From positions 4,177,001 through 4,241,000 of the forward strand of contig NZ_CP036281.1 in the NCBI RefSeq assembly GCF_007750395.1: a DNA stretch of 64,000 bases, read 5' to 3'. Numbering within the stretch: the first letter of the stretch is position 1; every line of letters begins with the position of its first letter. The notes below the pieces were generated by a model. It ran no database searches and was not told the origin of the DNA. It was given only the letters and a program-made list of their open reading frames with translations. Origin of the DNA: Polystyrenella longa (GTDB taxonomy: Bacteria; Planctomycetota; Planctomycetia; Planctomycetales; Planctomycetaceae). A program made the translations under genes and the position numbers. Positions 47,720 to 56,992 of the stretch are shown here, piece by piece.

Positions 47720-47792
47720 TGCTGCACCATCGCACCATCGAGATTCCTTTTCAAACAGATATTTCTTCAACCGTTAACCACTGGCCGGCTTT

Positions 47793-48953
47793 ATGAACAT
47801 CCGACAGACCCGCTTTTGGAAACATCTGATGCGGGATAAATTCGCTTTACTCGCGCTCGGTGTGATTGTGATTTACTTTCTCGTCGCATTGGTCGTCTGG
47901 TTCAACCGATCAGAACTGGCGACATTGAGTACATTTCGCGTGGGTCCCGCCAATATGCCTGGCTTCACGACTCCGACAATCGAGCAGCGGATTGACTTCA
48001 CGGAGTTTTATCTGGAATCGATCTCCGGCGCCCTTCGCAAATCCGATCCGGAAGCAGCCTTACGCGAGATCGACATTGTAAAACTGAATATCGTCGAGAT
48101 ACCCGTGGCTGAGATACAGAAAAACGCCGACCAAGCTTATGTTTCTTTTGACAAGCTGCTCGCCTCTGAGGAAGGCGGATTCGATCTCGAATTGTTACAG
48201 CAATTTGAATCACAGGTCGATGCGTTCTACGTCGAGCCTTCAGGTTGGGATGGCTTCGTGCGGAGCTTTCTCCTGGTGCTGGGGACAGACCGACAGGGGA
48301 GATCGATCTCGCTCCGGGCGATGTTCTCCACACTCGTCGCGATACAAATCGGTTTTGTGACCGCCTTCGTTTCCGTTTTCATCGGAACATTGCTCGGCAC
48401 CGCCGCCGGATTATACGGGGGCATGTTGGACCACGTCGTCATCTGGCTATACACCACATTCTCCTCGATTCCAAATATCGTGTTGCTGGTCCTGTTGGCT
48501 TATATGTTCAAGGGTTCGACGTACGACAATACTCTGCTTCCCGTTTACGTTGCCTTTTGCGCCACGTACTGGATCGGAGTCTGTCGCGTGATTCGAGGTG
48601 AGACGATCAAAATCCGCGATCTGGAATACGTCGACGCAGCACGCGTGCTTGGTCTCAGTAAGTTTTATACCTTATGGCGACATATCTGGCCGAATGTCTC
48701 GCACCTGATGCTCATCAACTTCTCGCTCCTGTTTATTGGTGCCATTAAGTCGGAAGTCATCCTCAGCTTCCTTGGATTGGGAGTAAAAGAAGTTCCCAGT
48801 TGGGGGATTATGATCAGTCAATCAAGTTCCGAAGTAGTAAACGGTTTCTTTTGGCAAATCGGCACGGCGACCGCTTTTATGTTTTTTCTGGTAGTCGCGT
48901 TCAATATCGTCTCCGATTTCCTCCAGGATGTATTCGATCCCAAACATATATAA
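47793..48953 (+). CDS. oligopeptide-type ABC permease (DppC-like)
   Basis: The 386-residue protein has the DppC/OppC layout. A short N-terminal segment RQTRFWKHLMRDKFALLALGVIV is followed by a membrane helix. An unusually large extracytoplasmic domain (about residues 38-155) with acidic helices comes next, then DRQGRSISLRAMF, and the coupling loop ETIKIRDLEYVDAARVLGLSKFYTLWRHIWPN near residues 265-300. The final helix segment is VILSFLGLGVKEVPSWGIMI. The extra domain exceeds the usual 290-300 residues by about 90. It ends the importer unit; 208 bases follow before the WXG-like cassette. Confidence 0.93.
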   Translation: MNIRQTRFWKHLMRDKFALLALGVIVIYFLVALVVWFNRSELATLSTFRVGPANMPGFTTPTIEQRIDFTEFYLESISGALRKSDPEAALREIDIVKLNIVEIPVAEIQKNADQAYVSFDKLLASEEGGFDLELLQQFESQVDAFYVEPSGWDGFVRSFLLVLGTDRQGRSISLRAMFSTLVAIQIGFVTAFVSVFIGTLLGTAAGLYGGMLDHVVIWLYTTFSSIPNIVLLVLLAYMFKGSTYDNTLLPVYVAFCATYWIGVCRVIRGETIKIRDLEYVDAARVLGLSKFYTLWRHIWPNVSHLMLINFSLLFIGAIKSEVILSFLGLGVKEVPSWGIMISQSSSEVVNGFFWQIGTATAFMFFLVVAFNIVSDFLQDVFDPKHI

Positions 48954-49161
48954 AAGACTCAAATTGAAGAGGGAGAGAGTCAAAACTGTTTTTTCCGCAT
49001 TTTCTCCCCTCAGGCGTTAAGCCGTTTGTTACAATTGAACCAGGTGACCGCACCTTGATCTTAGGAATTTGTCGGGTCATTGTCTGGCTGTTTTCCATAG
49101 CCTCCGTCGTTTACCTACCAATTATTTCGCTGTCAATAAATTCGAGATTGGGATACTTTTC

Positions 49162-49434
49162 ATGGCACAGGCAATTGTCAATCCTGAGGACCTGCGGCGG
49201 TTCGCCCAGACATTGAAGAAATTCAATAACGAACTGACCAATCAGGCATCGATGATCAACAATCAACTGGAAACGCTGAGCAACACATGGCGTGACCAGG
49301 AGAACCGTAAGTTCGCCGATGAATTCCAGGGCCACCTGAAAATCCTCGCCCGCTTTATCGAGAACAATGAAGAACACATTCCGTATCTGCTTCGTAAAGC
49401 GGAACGAATCGAAGATTACCTGCAACAACGCTAA
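49162..49434 (+). CDS. WXG100-like small helical protein
   Basis: The 90-residue product (ATG at 49162) is predicted to form a two-helix hairpin of the ESAT-6/WXG100 size class. At the turn the motif reads TWRDQENRKF with Trp at residue 43, where ESAT-6 also has its WXG turn, but Asp replaces Gly in the third position. The pattern W-x-D-x5-F is shared with the 80-residue protein at 50168. A C-terminal ESX export motif (Y-x3-D/E) is not evident. An upstream ATG at 49069 adds 31 residues of random character and was not chosen. The gene starts the cassette; a coiled-coil protein follows 77 bases later. Secretion by a type VII-like system is inferred, not shown. Confidence 0.75.
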   Translation: MAQAIVNPEDLRRFAQTLKKFNNELTNQASMINNQLETLSNTWRDQENRKFADEFQGHLKILARFIENNEEHIPYLLRKAERIEDYLQQR

Positions 49435-49511
49435 ATTCGGTTGGGGGGTGCTGACAATTTCTGTTGCAGCCTCGCTTTTGTTTCTTCCCGCTCACGAAAG
49501 GACCTGCGACA

Positions 49512-50171
49512 ATGTCGACAAATGCCAAGGTTCATTCCTTTGAAGCTATTAAACGCTTCCATGGTTCTCTGATTATCTTCGCGGAAGAAGCAACCGGTTC
49601 GCTCGGCTCGCTGCACCAGGAAATTGTCCGGATCATGCAGTGGCTCACCCACGAACAACCTTCCTACTGGAAGAAGCAAATCCAAAAAGGGTTTGAAGAA
49701 GTTGCCGCTGCCAAGGCGGCATTATCTCGTGCCAAGATGAAGAATTTCGACGGGAATCCTGCCTCCTGTATCGAAGAAAAGAAAGCCCTCCAGAAGGCGA
49801 AATGGGCTCTCGATCATGCGCAGAAACAGATTGATGTGGTCCGGCACTGGGGCATTAAGATGCAACAGGAATCAGACGAATATCGCGGTCGGCTGGCTCG
49901 TTTGGAAACGATGGTGAACCTTGAAATCCCCCGAATGCTGGCACTGCTTGAGAATATGGTGACCGCTCTGGAGGCCTACGCCGCTATTCAGACTGTCGAA
50001 ACAAACCGTATGGCAGGAAACGACGAACAATCTCGACAACAAAGAGCAGTCGGGAACAAACAGGCTCAGGAACAACCTGCTCCGAAGTCAGAAGAAGCTG
50101 TTTCAACTGAAACCGCAGCTCAATCGGCAGCTCAACCGACAAATCAGCCCGTGCCGGAGGAACATCAATGA
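49512..50171 (+). CDS. coiled-coil protein between two WXG-like genes
   Basis: A 219-residue protein, mostly alpha-helical, with heptad-like runs of Lys, Glu, Ala and Leu from about residues 60-165 (GFEEVAAAKAALSRAKMK; AKWALDHAQKQIDVV). A Gln/Ala/Pro/Glu-rich disordered tail follows from about 175. It has no signal peptide. The start at 49512 has an AAAGGA ribosome site; a frame open to 49464 adds 16 residues. It overlaps the next gene by ATGA, so the two are translationally coupled. Its place between two WXG100-like proteins suggests a chaperone or structural role in the same system. No domain name is known to me. Confidence 0.75.
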   Translation: MSTNAKVHSFEAIKRFHGSLIIFAEEATGSLGSLHQEIVRIMQWLTHEQPSYWKKQIQKGFEEVAAAKAALSRAKMKNFDGNPASCIEEKKALQKAKWALDHAQKQIDVVRHWGIKMQQESDEYRGRLARLETMVNLEIPRMLALLENMVTALEAYAAIQTVETNRMAGNDEQSRQQRAVGNKQAQEQPAPKSEEAVSTETAAQSAAQPTNQPVPEEHQ

Positions 50172-50410
50172 AAACTAACAATTTCAGTGGCGTAATTGGT
50201 CGATTAAACGAGGCGATGGAAGAGCTGCTCGCCAGCTGGCAGGAAACCAAGGTGCAGTGGAATGACCACAACAGCCATCAGTTTGAAGAGAATTACCTGA
50301 TCCCCCTGTATAACGCGACACGGCAGACGGTCGAATCGACCCGCATGATGAATGAAACTACCCGTAAGGCGGTTCAAGAGTGTACCCGGGGCCCATTTGA
50401 GTCGAGTTAA
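50168..50410 (+). CDS. second WXG100-like small helical protein
   Basis: The 80-residue product begins by ATGA overlap with the preceding gene. It is predicted helical, with QWNDHNSHQF centred on Trp 31, then EENY. Aligned with the first cassette protein, the shared pattern is W-x-D-x2-[NS]-x-[KQ]-F-x-[DE]-x-[FY]. A second Trp is present at residue 24. It is shorter than a typical WXG100 protein and has a Cys near residue 71. No export signal is recognised. The tight coupling with the coiled-coil gene supports a shared function. Confidence 0.7.
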   Translation: MKTNNFSGVIGRLNEAMEELLASWQETKVQWNDHNSHQFEENYLIPLYNATRQTVESTRMMNETTRKAVQECTRGPFESS

Positions 50411-50721
50411 CCGCTTTCCAACTGCAGATCAGCCGCCAAACTGGACTTCGCTACCTCTTCCAGACATTCCAATTTGTTTTTGCAGCGAGGCCAATTCGTT
50501 CTCCCAGACAGGGCAGTCCATCTTGACACAAAACCGGAACGGAAATAAATTTTAGCCGCGTTCTCTCTAGAATGCGTTTCTGACTCTCGGAATGGTGCCG
50601 TTCTCGCTGCTCGAACGATCCCACACTGAAATTGGAAATCAGCTCTCTTTACATCCACCTATCGAGATTTGCCCTTTAACAAGGCGTTCTCCGAGTTACT
50701 ACCGCACGAATGGAGTCGTCG
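50411..50721. other. intergenic region, no gene seen
   Basis: About 310 bases between the WXG-like cassette and the DegT gene, with no RNA gene or terminator recognised. It presumably holds the DegT promoter. Confidence 0.4.
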
Positions 50722-51933
50722 ATGGCAACTGCGCCTTTGCAGAACACACCTGTTCCGTTTATCGATTTAGTGGCGCAATACGAGCCACTGGCAGAAGAAA
50801 CCCTGGCCGCCGTCAGTCGATTGATGTCTGAACAGAAGTTTATTCTCGGTGAAGAAGTCGAGTTGTTCGAACAGGAAATTGCCACTTATTGCACCGCCCC
50901 CGAAGCGATTGGCTGCTCCTCGGGAACGGATGCACTTATTCTGGCCCTTATGGCGTTGAACATCGGAGCGGGTGACGAAGTTATTACCACCCCGTTCACC
51001 TTCTTCGCCACCGGCAGTTCGATTCACCGAGTCGGAGCAAAACCGGTCTTCGTCGATATCGATCCGATCACGTACAATATCGACCCGGCAAAAATTGAAG
51101 CTGCCATTACACCAAAAACCAAAGCGATCATGCCGGTTCACATTTTCGGCCAATGCGCTGAAATGGATCAGATCAACAGTATTGCTGCCAAACACAACCT
51201 GTTTGTAGTCGAAGACGCTGCCCAGGCCATTGGTTCCGAATACCGGGGCCGACGTGCCGGAGTTTTAGGTGACATTTGTTGTTTCAGCTTTTTCCCCACG
51301 AAAAATCTGGGTGGAGCCGGAGATGGTGGCATGCTCACTACCCGCAGCCCCGAACTGGCAACGCGCCTCAAACAACTTCGTGTCCACGGACAGACTTCCG
51401 TCTACTACCATCAGGAAGTCGGACTGAATGCCCGGCTGGATGCTCTGCAGGCGGCCATTCTACGCGTGAAGCTGAAATCACTCGATGACTGGACTGAAGC
51501 CCGACAGCGCAATGCTGAATGTTACAACGAACTGTTCCAGCATTACGATCTGGAAGAGGTGATTGTCGTACCTGAATCCAAATCTCAGGACCGCCACGTT
51601 TACAATCAGTACACCGTCCGCGTTTTAGATGACCGTCGAGACGATGTGATCCAAAACCTGCGCGACCAGCAGATCGGTGCCGCCGTTTACTACCCTGTTT
51701 CACTCCATCTGCAACCTTGTTTCAGTTACCTCGGTTACAAGAAGGGGGACATGCCCCAGAGCGAAGCTGCTTCGAACGAAGTCCTGTCGCTCCCTATCTT
51801 CGCCGAGCTTGTTGTTTCACAACTGGAAACAGTCGTACGCGGCATCGCCGAAGCAATCGCCCCCGGCAGCGCGGAGAACATCGATCGCCTCTACAGCGAA
51901 TCGGAAGAGCTTCCGCAGAAGAAAGTCGCCTGA
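50722..51933 (+). CDS. DegT/DnrJ/EryC1-family aminotransferase
   Basis: PLP-dependent aminotransferase of the sugar-nucleotide type that makes amino sugars for surface polysaccharides or glycans. It shows FIDLVAQYEPL, CSSGTDALILALMALNIG (cofactor pocket), and PFTFFATGSSIHRVGAKPVF. VVEDAAQAIGSEYRGR and the PLP-binding FFPTKNLGGAGDGG with Lys at 194 follow. The ATG at 50722 has GGAG six bases upstream; an ATG at 50710 is also in frame. The product is 403 residues, a normal length. It ends in a good terminator. No sugar nucleotide partner genes are adjacent, so the specific sugar cannot be named. Confidence 0.95.
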   Translation: MATAPLQNTPVPFIDLVAQYEPLAEETLAAVSRLMSEQKFILGEEVELFEQEIATYCTAPEAIGCSSGTDALILALMALNIGAGDEVITTPFTFFATGSSIHRVGAKPVFVDIDPITYNIDPAKIEAAITPKTKAIMPVHIFGQCAEMDQINSIAAKHNLFVVEDAAQAIGSEYRGRRAGVLGDICCFSFFPTKNLGGAGDGGMLTTRSPELATRLKQLRVHGQTSVYYHQEVGLNARLDALQAAILRVKLKSLDDWTEARQRNAECYNELFQHYDLEEVIVVPESKSQDRHVYNQYTVRVLDDRRDDVIQNLRDQQIGAAVYYPVSLHLQPCFSYLGYKKGDMPQSEAASNEVLSLPIFAELVVSQLETVVRGIAEAIAPGSAENIDRLYSESEELPQKKVA

Positions 51934-51962
51934 TACGCACTTTATTCTGAAGCGAATAATTC

Positions 51963-51997
51963 AAAGGGAGCCATCCTCACAGATGGCTTCCTTTTTT
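51963..51997 (+). terminator. intrinsic terminator of the DegT gene
   Basis: A 13-bp stem with one G-T wobble (51963-51975 with 51982-51994) and a 6-nt loop is followed by T residues. It lies 30 bases after the stop. Confidence 0.88.
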
Positions 51998-52118
51998 ATT
52001 CAAATGTTAGCCTGTTCAGAAGAACGAGTATTCTGATTATGCTCTATCACTTCGCCTTCACACAGATTCTGTATCTTGATTCACAACGACAGAGGTCCGA
52101 TGAAAATCAGGCTCAAAT

Positions 52119-52164
52119 AAAAAACGGTTCTGTCCCAGACGAGGAAGTCTGAAATAGAACCGTT
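52119..52164 (-). terminator. intrinsic terminator of the DUF11 gene (minus strand)
   Basis: A 9-bp outer stem (52123-52131 with 52156-52164) is extended by an inner pairing (CAGAC/GTCTG). On the minus strand it is followed by a T-rich run near 52119. It lies about 40 bases after the stop at 52203. Confidence 0.85.
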
Positions 52165-52202
52165 GTATTATTTTTCGTAAGACAAAGTCAGTGGACGATG
52201 TC

Positions 52203-54476
52203 TCAATCCTGGTAGAACTGGGTTTGTTCCTGGTAGACGAGAGGTTCGTCGTCGTCGAGGCTTTTCAGTTCGACGCTCATGTTGTGTTTACCAGCCAAGC
52301 TGCCGACGACGTGTACACGGAAGATGGCAGTTTCTCCGGCGGGCAATGTTGCCAGCGGTTTAAAGAGAACCACTCCGTTAGCTTCTTTATGAGCCGAGGG
52401 TCCGCGAGCTGACTTGAAGGCAACGCCTCCGGGGAGTTCACAATTCAATTCAACTTGTTGAGCCGCTTTCGAGCCGACATTGCGGACCCGGATTTCGTAA
52501 GCAGTTTCCCGACCAATTTCGACAGGGTCGTCCAGATCAAGAATCTCCAAAGCGAGTGACGGTGTTCCGTCGACGGCAGTTTCCACAACAGCTTCTGTCC
52601 GAGTTGCCTGATCGGAGACAGCCGCAAACTGCTGAACGCCTTTGCCAAGTTCGGTTGCTTCCAACTGAACCTGCACCACGGTCGTCTGGCCCTGATCCAA
52701 GCGACCAACGAACCACTGCACTACGCGGGTGGTTTCGTTGAACTTACCCCCTTTGTCCGCCTGCACGAAATTGAATCCAGTAGGGACACGGTGCAGCAAA
52801 CGAACGTTGCTCGATTCTGCAGAACCAATGTTATTCACAGTCAGTCGATAGGTCGCAGTACGCCCGACGTATCGTAGACGCGGACCTTCCGCCAGCAGAG
52901 CAAGCTCTGGAGCGATCACATCCACGGATGTCGTCGCGACTTCCGTCAGGCCGCTTTCGGCAACCGCCGAGATTTGTAATTTCTGGGTTCCGCCGGCAAC
53001 ACAGACAAGAGGAAGTCGCACGCGACGTTTCTCACCTGGATTCAACGAACCCACTGGCAACGCCACTTTCTTACCTTGAGCATGTTCCAGCCCATCGGGC
53101 ACCTCCGCATGAATCATCACGTTCTGGGCGACACCGGTTCCCGGGTTCGCTACGGTAATAATTTGTGTAGCGGCTTCTCCGACCATCACTCGCTCCGGCC
53201 CTTCCAGAGCCAGTTTCAGCATCGGCTCTTCAACATGAAAAGCAGCGGCCGTCATCGCACTGAACCGGACATGGGCTTCGGCCATTAACGGACCACGTTG
53301 ACGTGGAATGAATTTGATTTTGAAAGAGAGCTCTTCGTCACCCTTCAAGTGATCGATTTCCCAGGATAATTGACCATTGGTCATGGGAGTTTCTGGTTGA
53401 ACAGAGACGAGTTCCACATGAGGAGGCAGCACGGTATCGATCAAGAAGTTATGAACGGATGTCGCCGAGATATTTCGAACCTGAAGTTCACATTCGGCCG
53501 GTTGCCCGACATTGAGTACCCCTTTGTTGATCCAGCGGGTCGCGACACTTGGAGTAATCGGTCCTTTGATCGTCAGTTTCGACCAGGGAGCCGGAGCAAA
53601 GCTTGCCCCAGTCAAACCAGGAGCCGAGAATGAGCTCGGTACCTGATCGAAAGTTTCGGTGTCTTCAGACTGAGGAACCAGATTGAGCATTGAGGTAGAT
53701 GGTGATGGTGCCGAAGTTTTCACTTCAGGTTGAATTTGGAATTCAGTAACAGACGTCTCGTCTGCCTCTTCCAATTCTTCAGCGTCCTCTTTAGCGTCGA
53801 GTTCAAAATCAGGGAAGCTGGGAAAACTAAGTTCTGCCGCGCTTGCTTCCGGCTTTACTGGAGCTGTCGCGGAGACTTTCTTTGTGTTGTCTTGTTGTGC
53901 TTTTTTCAGGAACGGGTTCTGCTCCTGCGAGTTGACCTGTTGAATCATCGATCCACCAGGACTTGCCTGTTCCTCAAATCCTGCTTGGGAAATCATTGAT
54001 TTCGGTTCATCCCCGAATCCAGAGAACGCTGTTTTCCGATTGGATGATGAGCGAGAAAATGAGGACTCTACATTCACACCGATGGAAGGACCCGCAAAGG
54101 TATCGGAATCGAATGATTGCGACTGCCGTGACTGAGTCTTCATAGAAGAGCGATCGAATCCACTATCGCTTTGAGCCGACAGAACGGGTTGCCGCTCAAA
54201 TTCAGATTCGAATCCACTGAATTTACCAGCACCGAGATTTCGTCCGCTGACTCCAAGCATTTTCTCCTGACTTGACGAGGGGAGACGCAAATCTTTTCCC
54301 GGACGTTCCGACTCGAGTGCAGCATCGCCCACTTCGTCTAGAAAGAATTTATTGTCGAGATCGCTTGGCACCAGGTGATCGGGAAATTCATCCAGACTTG
54401 TGCTCTGCGCTGAGAGTAACCCCCAGCCGCCCATTAATAAAAGTAATGTTGTCAGGATCATTAACCCGTTACGCAT
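52203..54476 (-). CDS. exported DUF11-repeat protein
   Basis: The 757-residue protein has a signal peptide (LMILTTLLLLMGGWGLLSAQS) and a Ser/Asp/Glu-rich, low-complexity linker of about 250 residues. Four beta-sandwich repeats of the DUF11/CARDB type fill about residues 305-757. Each repeat has the pattern x-V-x-N-x-G, then an extended strand, then P-x-G-x-x-F and a closing L-x-G-E segment (for example EIRVRNVGSKAAQQVELNCE; LTVNNIGSAESSNVRLLHRV). Such repeats are common in surface and secreted proteins of planctomycetes and may mediate adhesion or envelope stability. It resembles the partial protein at 61520. The gene is isolated with its own terminator. Confidence 0.9.
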   Translation of the reverse strand: MRNGLMILTTLLLLMGGWGLLSAQSTSLDEFPDHLVPSDLDNKFFLDEVGDAALESERPGKDLRLPSSSQEKMLGVSGRNLGAGKFSGFESEFERQPVLSAQSDSGFDRSSMKTQSRQSQSFDSDTFAGPSIGVNVESSFSRSSSNRKTAFSGFGDEPKSMISQAGFEEQASPGGSMIQQVNSQEQNPFLKKAQQDNTKKVSATAPVKPEASAAELSFPSFPDFELDAKEDAEELEEADETSVTEFQIQPEVKTSAPSPSTSMLNLVPQSEDTETFDQVPSSFSAPGLTGASFAPAPWSKLTIKGPITPSVATRWINKGVLNVGQPAECELQVRNISATSVHNFLIDTVLPPHVELVSVQPETPMTNGQLSWEIDHLKGDEELSFKIKFIPRQRGPLMAEAHVRFSAMTAAAFHVEEPMLKLALEGPERVMVGEAATQIITVANPGTGVAQNVMIHAEVPDGLEHAQGKKVALPVGSLNPGEKRRVRLPLVCVAGGTQKLQISAVAESGLTEVATTSVDVIAPELALLAEGPRLRYVGRTATYRLTVNNIGSAESSNVRLLHRVPTGFNFVQADKGGKFNETTRVVQWFVGRLDQGQTTVVQVQLEATELGKGVQQFAAVSDQATRTEAVVETAVDGTPSLALEILDLDDPVEIGRETAYEIRVRNVGSKAAQQVELNCELPGGVAFKSARGPSAHKEANGVVLFKPLATLPAGETAIFRVHVVGSLAGKHNMSVELKSLDDDEPLVYQEQTQFYQD

Positions 54477-55360
54477 CGCCCACTCCCTTTCGACAGGTGC
54501 GTTAATTCAAAACAGACTTATCCGGTGACCCTCTTCTTCGAAGCGTGTCAGCTCTTCCGGATAGCGACAACTGGCGCAATTCAGAGCGCGAGCCATCCAT
54601 AATCTGTATCGGAGGTATCAGTCGTGATGCATGATCAGGATTGGTTGAGATTAGGGGTAATGACGATCACCCGGGGCGCAAACCCAACCTGAACCACCCA
54701 TCTTCACACACTTTAGACCTAATCATTTCCAGGAACATGGTGAACAGGTCCTCTAGATTCGTCGACTCGGGAGTAATCCATAATCTTTCCAGTGAATATC
54801 GAGTATGTGCAATTCAAGCTAAAAGGATGGCTAACTTTGATTTCTAAAGATTTGAAGTATGTCGCCGAACGAGGATGGAAACTCCGCGAAGACAGAAGTA
54901 GAGTGGAATCAGCACATTCAGGAATTGGTGACTCATCAAAAGCCTGAAGCGGGTATGGAATGTTTACGTTTTTCGGCATCTGTCCTTATTTCGAAACACG
55001 TCTCAACTCGTTGCCAACACTTCTGAGAACAGGGCAAACCTGATTTCGATTCACATCTTGAGTATGTTCATCATCACTTCCACGATCATCCAGACGAACT
55101 TCATTTCGTCCGGTGCATTTCGTCATATAGTCTGTCTGTAATAGTTGAGCCTCGTAAGAGAGAGCGTACCTATCATCTTCTCAACGGTACCCTGAACAGA
55201 TCACTTTCAAAACCAAATCCAGCTGTGAATACCCTGTTTTGATTCGAATGGAATAAATTCGAAATTGTGTGCCAGTAGCAGTCGTTGTTGGCGTTTAAAA
55301 TAGATTCTTTTCGGCAGCATTATCACATCAATCTCCGGTCCCTTGAGGAGCTGTATCACG
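54477..55360. other. intergenic region upstream of glnA
   Basis: About 880 bases with no convincing gene. It should contain the divergent promoters of the DUF11 gene and glnA. No sigma-54 promoter matching TGGCAC-N5-TTGC was found in the glnA orientation. Confidence 0.4.
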
Positions 55361-56773
55361 ATGACACCTTCTGAATTCTTTGATTTCGCCAAGAAGCATG
55401 GCGCTGAAATGGTCGATCTGAAGTTCTGCGATCTGCTGGGTACGTGGCAACATTGCTCTTATCCAATCAGCACCTGGGAAGAGGATACTTTTGAAAATGG
55501 AGTAGGATTCGACGGTTCCTCAATTCGAGGTTGGCAAGCGATTGACTGTTCCGACATGCTGGCGGTGCCTGATGCGGAATCGACGAAACTCGATCCATTC
55601 TTCGCCAGCCCGACAATCAGCGTCATCGCCGATATCGTCGATCCGATCACCAAAGAAAAATACCCCAAAGACCCCCGCAACGTCGCCCAAAAAGGGATCG
55701 CCTATCTCAATCAAACAGGTATCGCCGATACTTGTTACATCGGTCCGGAACCCGAGTTCTTTGTCTTCGACGATATTCGATTCCAGACGAATCAATCCGG
55801 TTCGATGTACCAGATCGATTCTATCGAGGCAGCCTGGAACTCCGGGAGAACCGAAGAGCCGAACCTGGGGCACAAACCTAGCTACAAGGGTGGTTACTTC
55901 CCCGTTGCTCCGATTGACACGTTGAATGACTTGCGTGCCGAGATGGTCAAAGAGATGCAAAAAGTAGGCATCGTCGTCGAAGCGCATCACCATGAAGTCG
56001 CGACAGCCGGACAATGTGAGATCGATATGAAGTTCGAGGATCTGCTGAAAATGGCGGATCAATTCATGTGGTTCAAATACATTATCAAGAATGTGGCCAA
56101 ACGAAATGGTCGTACCGTCACCTTCATGCCGAAGCCAATTTTTGAAGATAACGGTTCCGGAATGCATACTCATATTTCTTTCTGGAAAGGGGGCGATCCG
56201 CTCTTCGCTGGTGATGGCTATGCTGGTCTTTCTGAAATGGGACTGCACGCTATTGGAGGTCTCCTCAAGCATGGTCGCGCCTGTCTCGCCTTTGCTGCCC
56301 CCACGGCGAACTCATACCACCGGCTCGTTCCCGGATTTGAAGCCCCCGTTACATTAGCCATGTCACAACGAAACCGATCGGCAGCCGTTCGAATTCCCAT
56401 GTACTCGCCCAGCCCCAAAGCGAAACGGGCCGAGTTCCGCTGCCCCGATCCCAGCGCCAACGGTTACCTGACTTTCACCGCCTTAATGATGGCAATGATC
56501 GACGGGATTCAAAATAAGATCGATCCGGGCGAACCTCTGGACCGGGACATTTATGATATGACTCCCGACGAGCTGGCTGCCACGAATGTGACTCCGGCCA
56601 CATTGGGCGAAGCGATGACCGCATTGGAGACAGGCCATGAATTCCTGACCAAGGGGGACGTTTTCACTCAGGATCTGATCGATACTTGGATTGCCTGGAA
56701 ACGGGACAACGAAATTGATGCTCTGCGTCTACGACCTCATCCCTACGAATTTGACATGTACTACAACTGCTAG
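55361..56773 (+). CDS. glnA: glutamine synthetase type I
   Basis: Condenses glutamate and ammonia to glutamine using ATP. It has the GSI layout: [11 protein letters not shown] near the N-terminus, [51 protein letters not shown], and [15 protein letters not shown]. The metal- and substrate-binding Glu and His residues are all present. The segment DIYDMTPDE has a Tyr at about residue 398, in the position adenylylated in GSI-beta enzymes, so covalent control is possible. The start at 55361 has GAGGAG about 10 bases upstream; 470 residues is normal. A terminator follows. No glnB/glnK or glnE is in the window. Confidence 0.97.
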   Translation: MTPSEFFDFAKKHGAEMVDLKFCDLLGTWQHCSYPISTWEEDTFENGVGFDGSSIRGWQAIDCSDMLAVPDAESTKLDPFFASPTISVIADIVDPITKEKYPKDPRNVAQKGIAYLNQTGIADTCYIGPEPEFFVFDDIRFQTNQSGSMYQIDSIEAAWNSGRTEEPNLGHKPSYKGGYFPVAPIDTLNDLRAEMVKEMQKVGIVVEAHHHEVATAGQCEIDMKFEDLLKMADQFMWFKYIIKNVAKRNGRTVTFMPKPIFEDNGSGMHTHISFWKGGDPLFAGDGYAGLSEMGLHAIGGLLKHGRACLAFAAPTANSYHRLVPGFEAPVTLAMSQRNRSAAVRIPMYSPSPKAKRAEFRCPDPSANGYLTFTALMMAMIDGIQNKIDPGEPLDRDIYDMTPDELAATNVTPATLGEAMTALETGHEFLTKGDVFTQDLIDTWIAWKRDNEIDALRLRPHPYEFDMYYNC

Positions 56774-56835
56774 GCCAAGCCACGAATGCTAGCTCCAGCA
56801 GTTATGTCATTAGTTCAAAGGCAGTTTTCAAATAG

Positions 56836-56868
56836 AAAACGACTCTCTCTTGCGGGGGTCGTTTTTTA
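56836..56868 (+). terminator. intrinsic terminator of glnA
   Basis: An 8-bp stem (56836-56843 with 56858-56865) closes with a T-run to about 56868. It lies about 60 bases after the glnA stop. Confidence 0.85.
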
Positions 56869-56992
56869 TTTTGAACAACCTGATTGACTTAAATGGACTT
56901 AAACAGCTCTGGTCCCATGTTTCTCCCCCGTTCCCTTCGGCGGTCCGGCTTCTATAATGGAGGAAGAACCTTGGAAATATCAGGAGGCAACC

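Noticed and set aside
54477-55360. Sigma-54 promoter for glnA
   Set aside because: A TGGCAC element occurs only on the minus strand and no correct -12 element follows it, so it cannot serve glnA.
55520-56272. 250-codon minus-strand ORF inside glnA
   Set aside because: Antisense shadow of a highly conserved gene.
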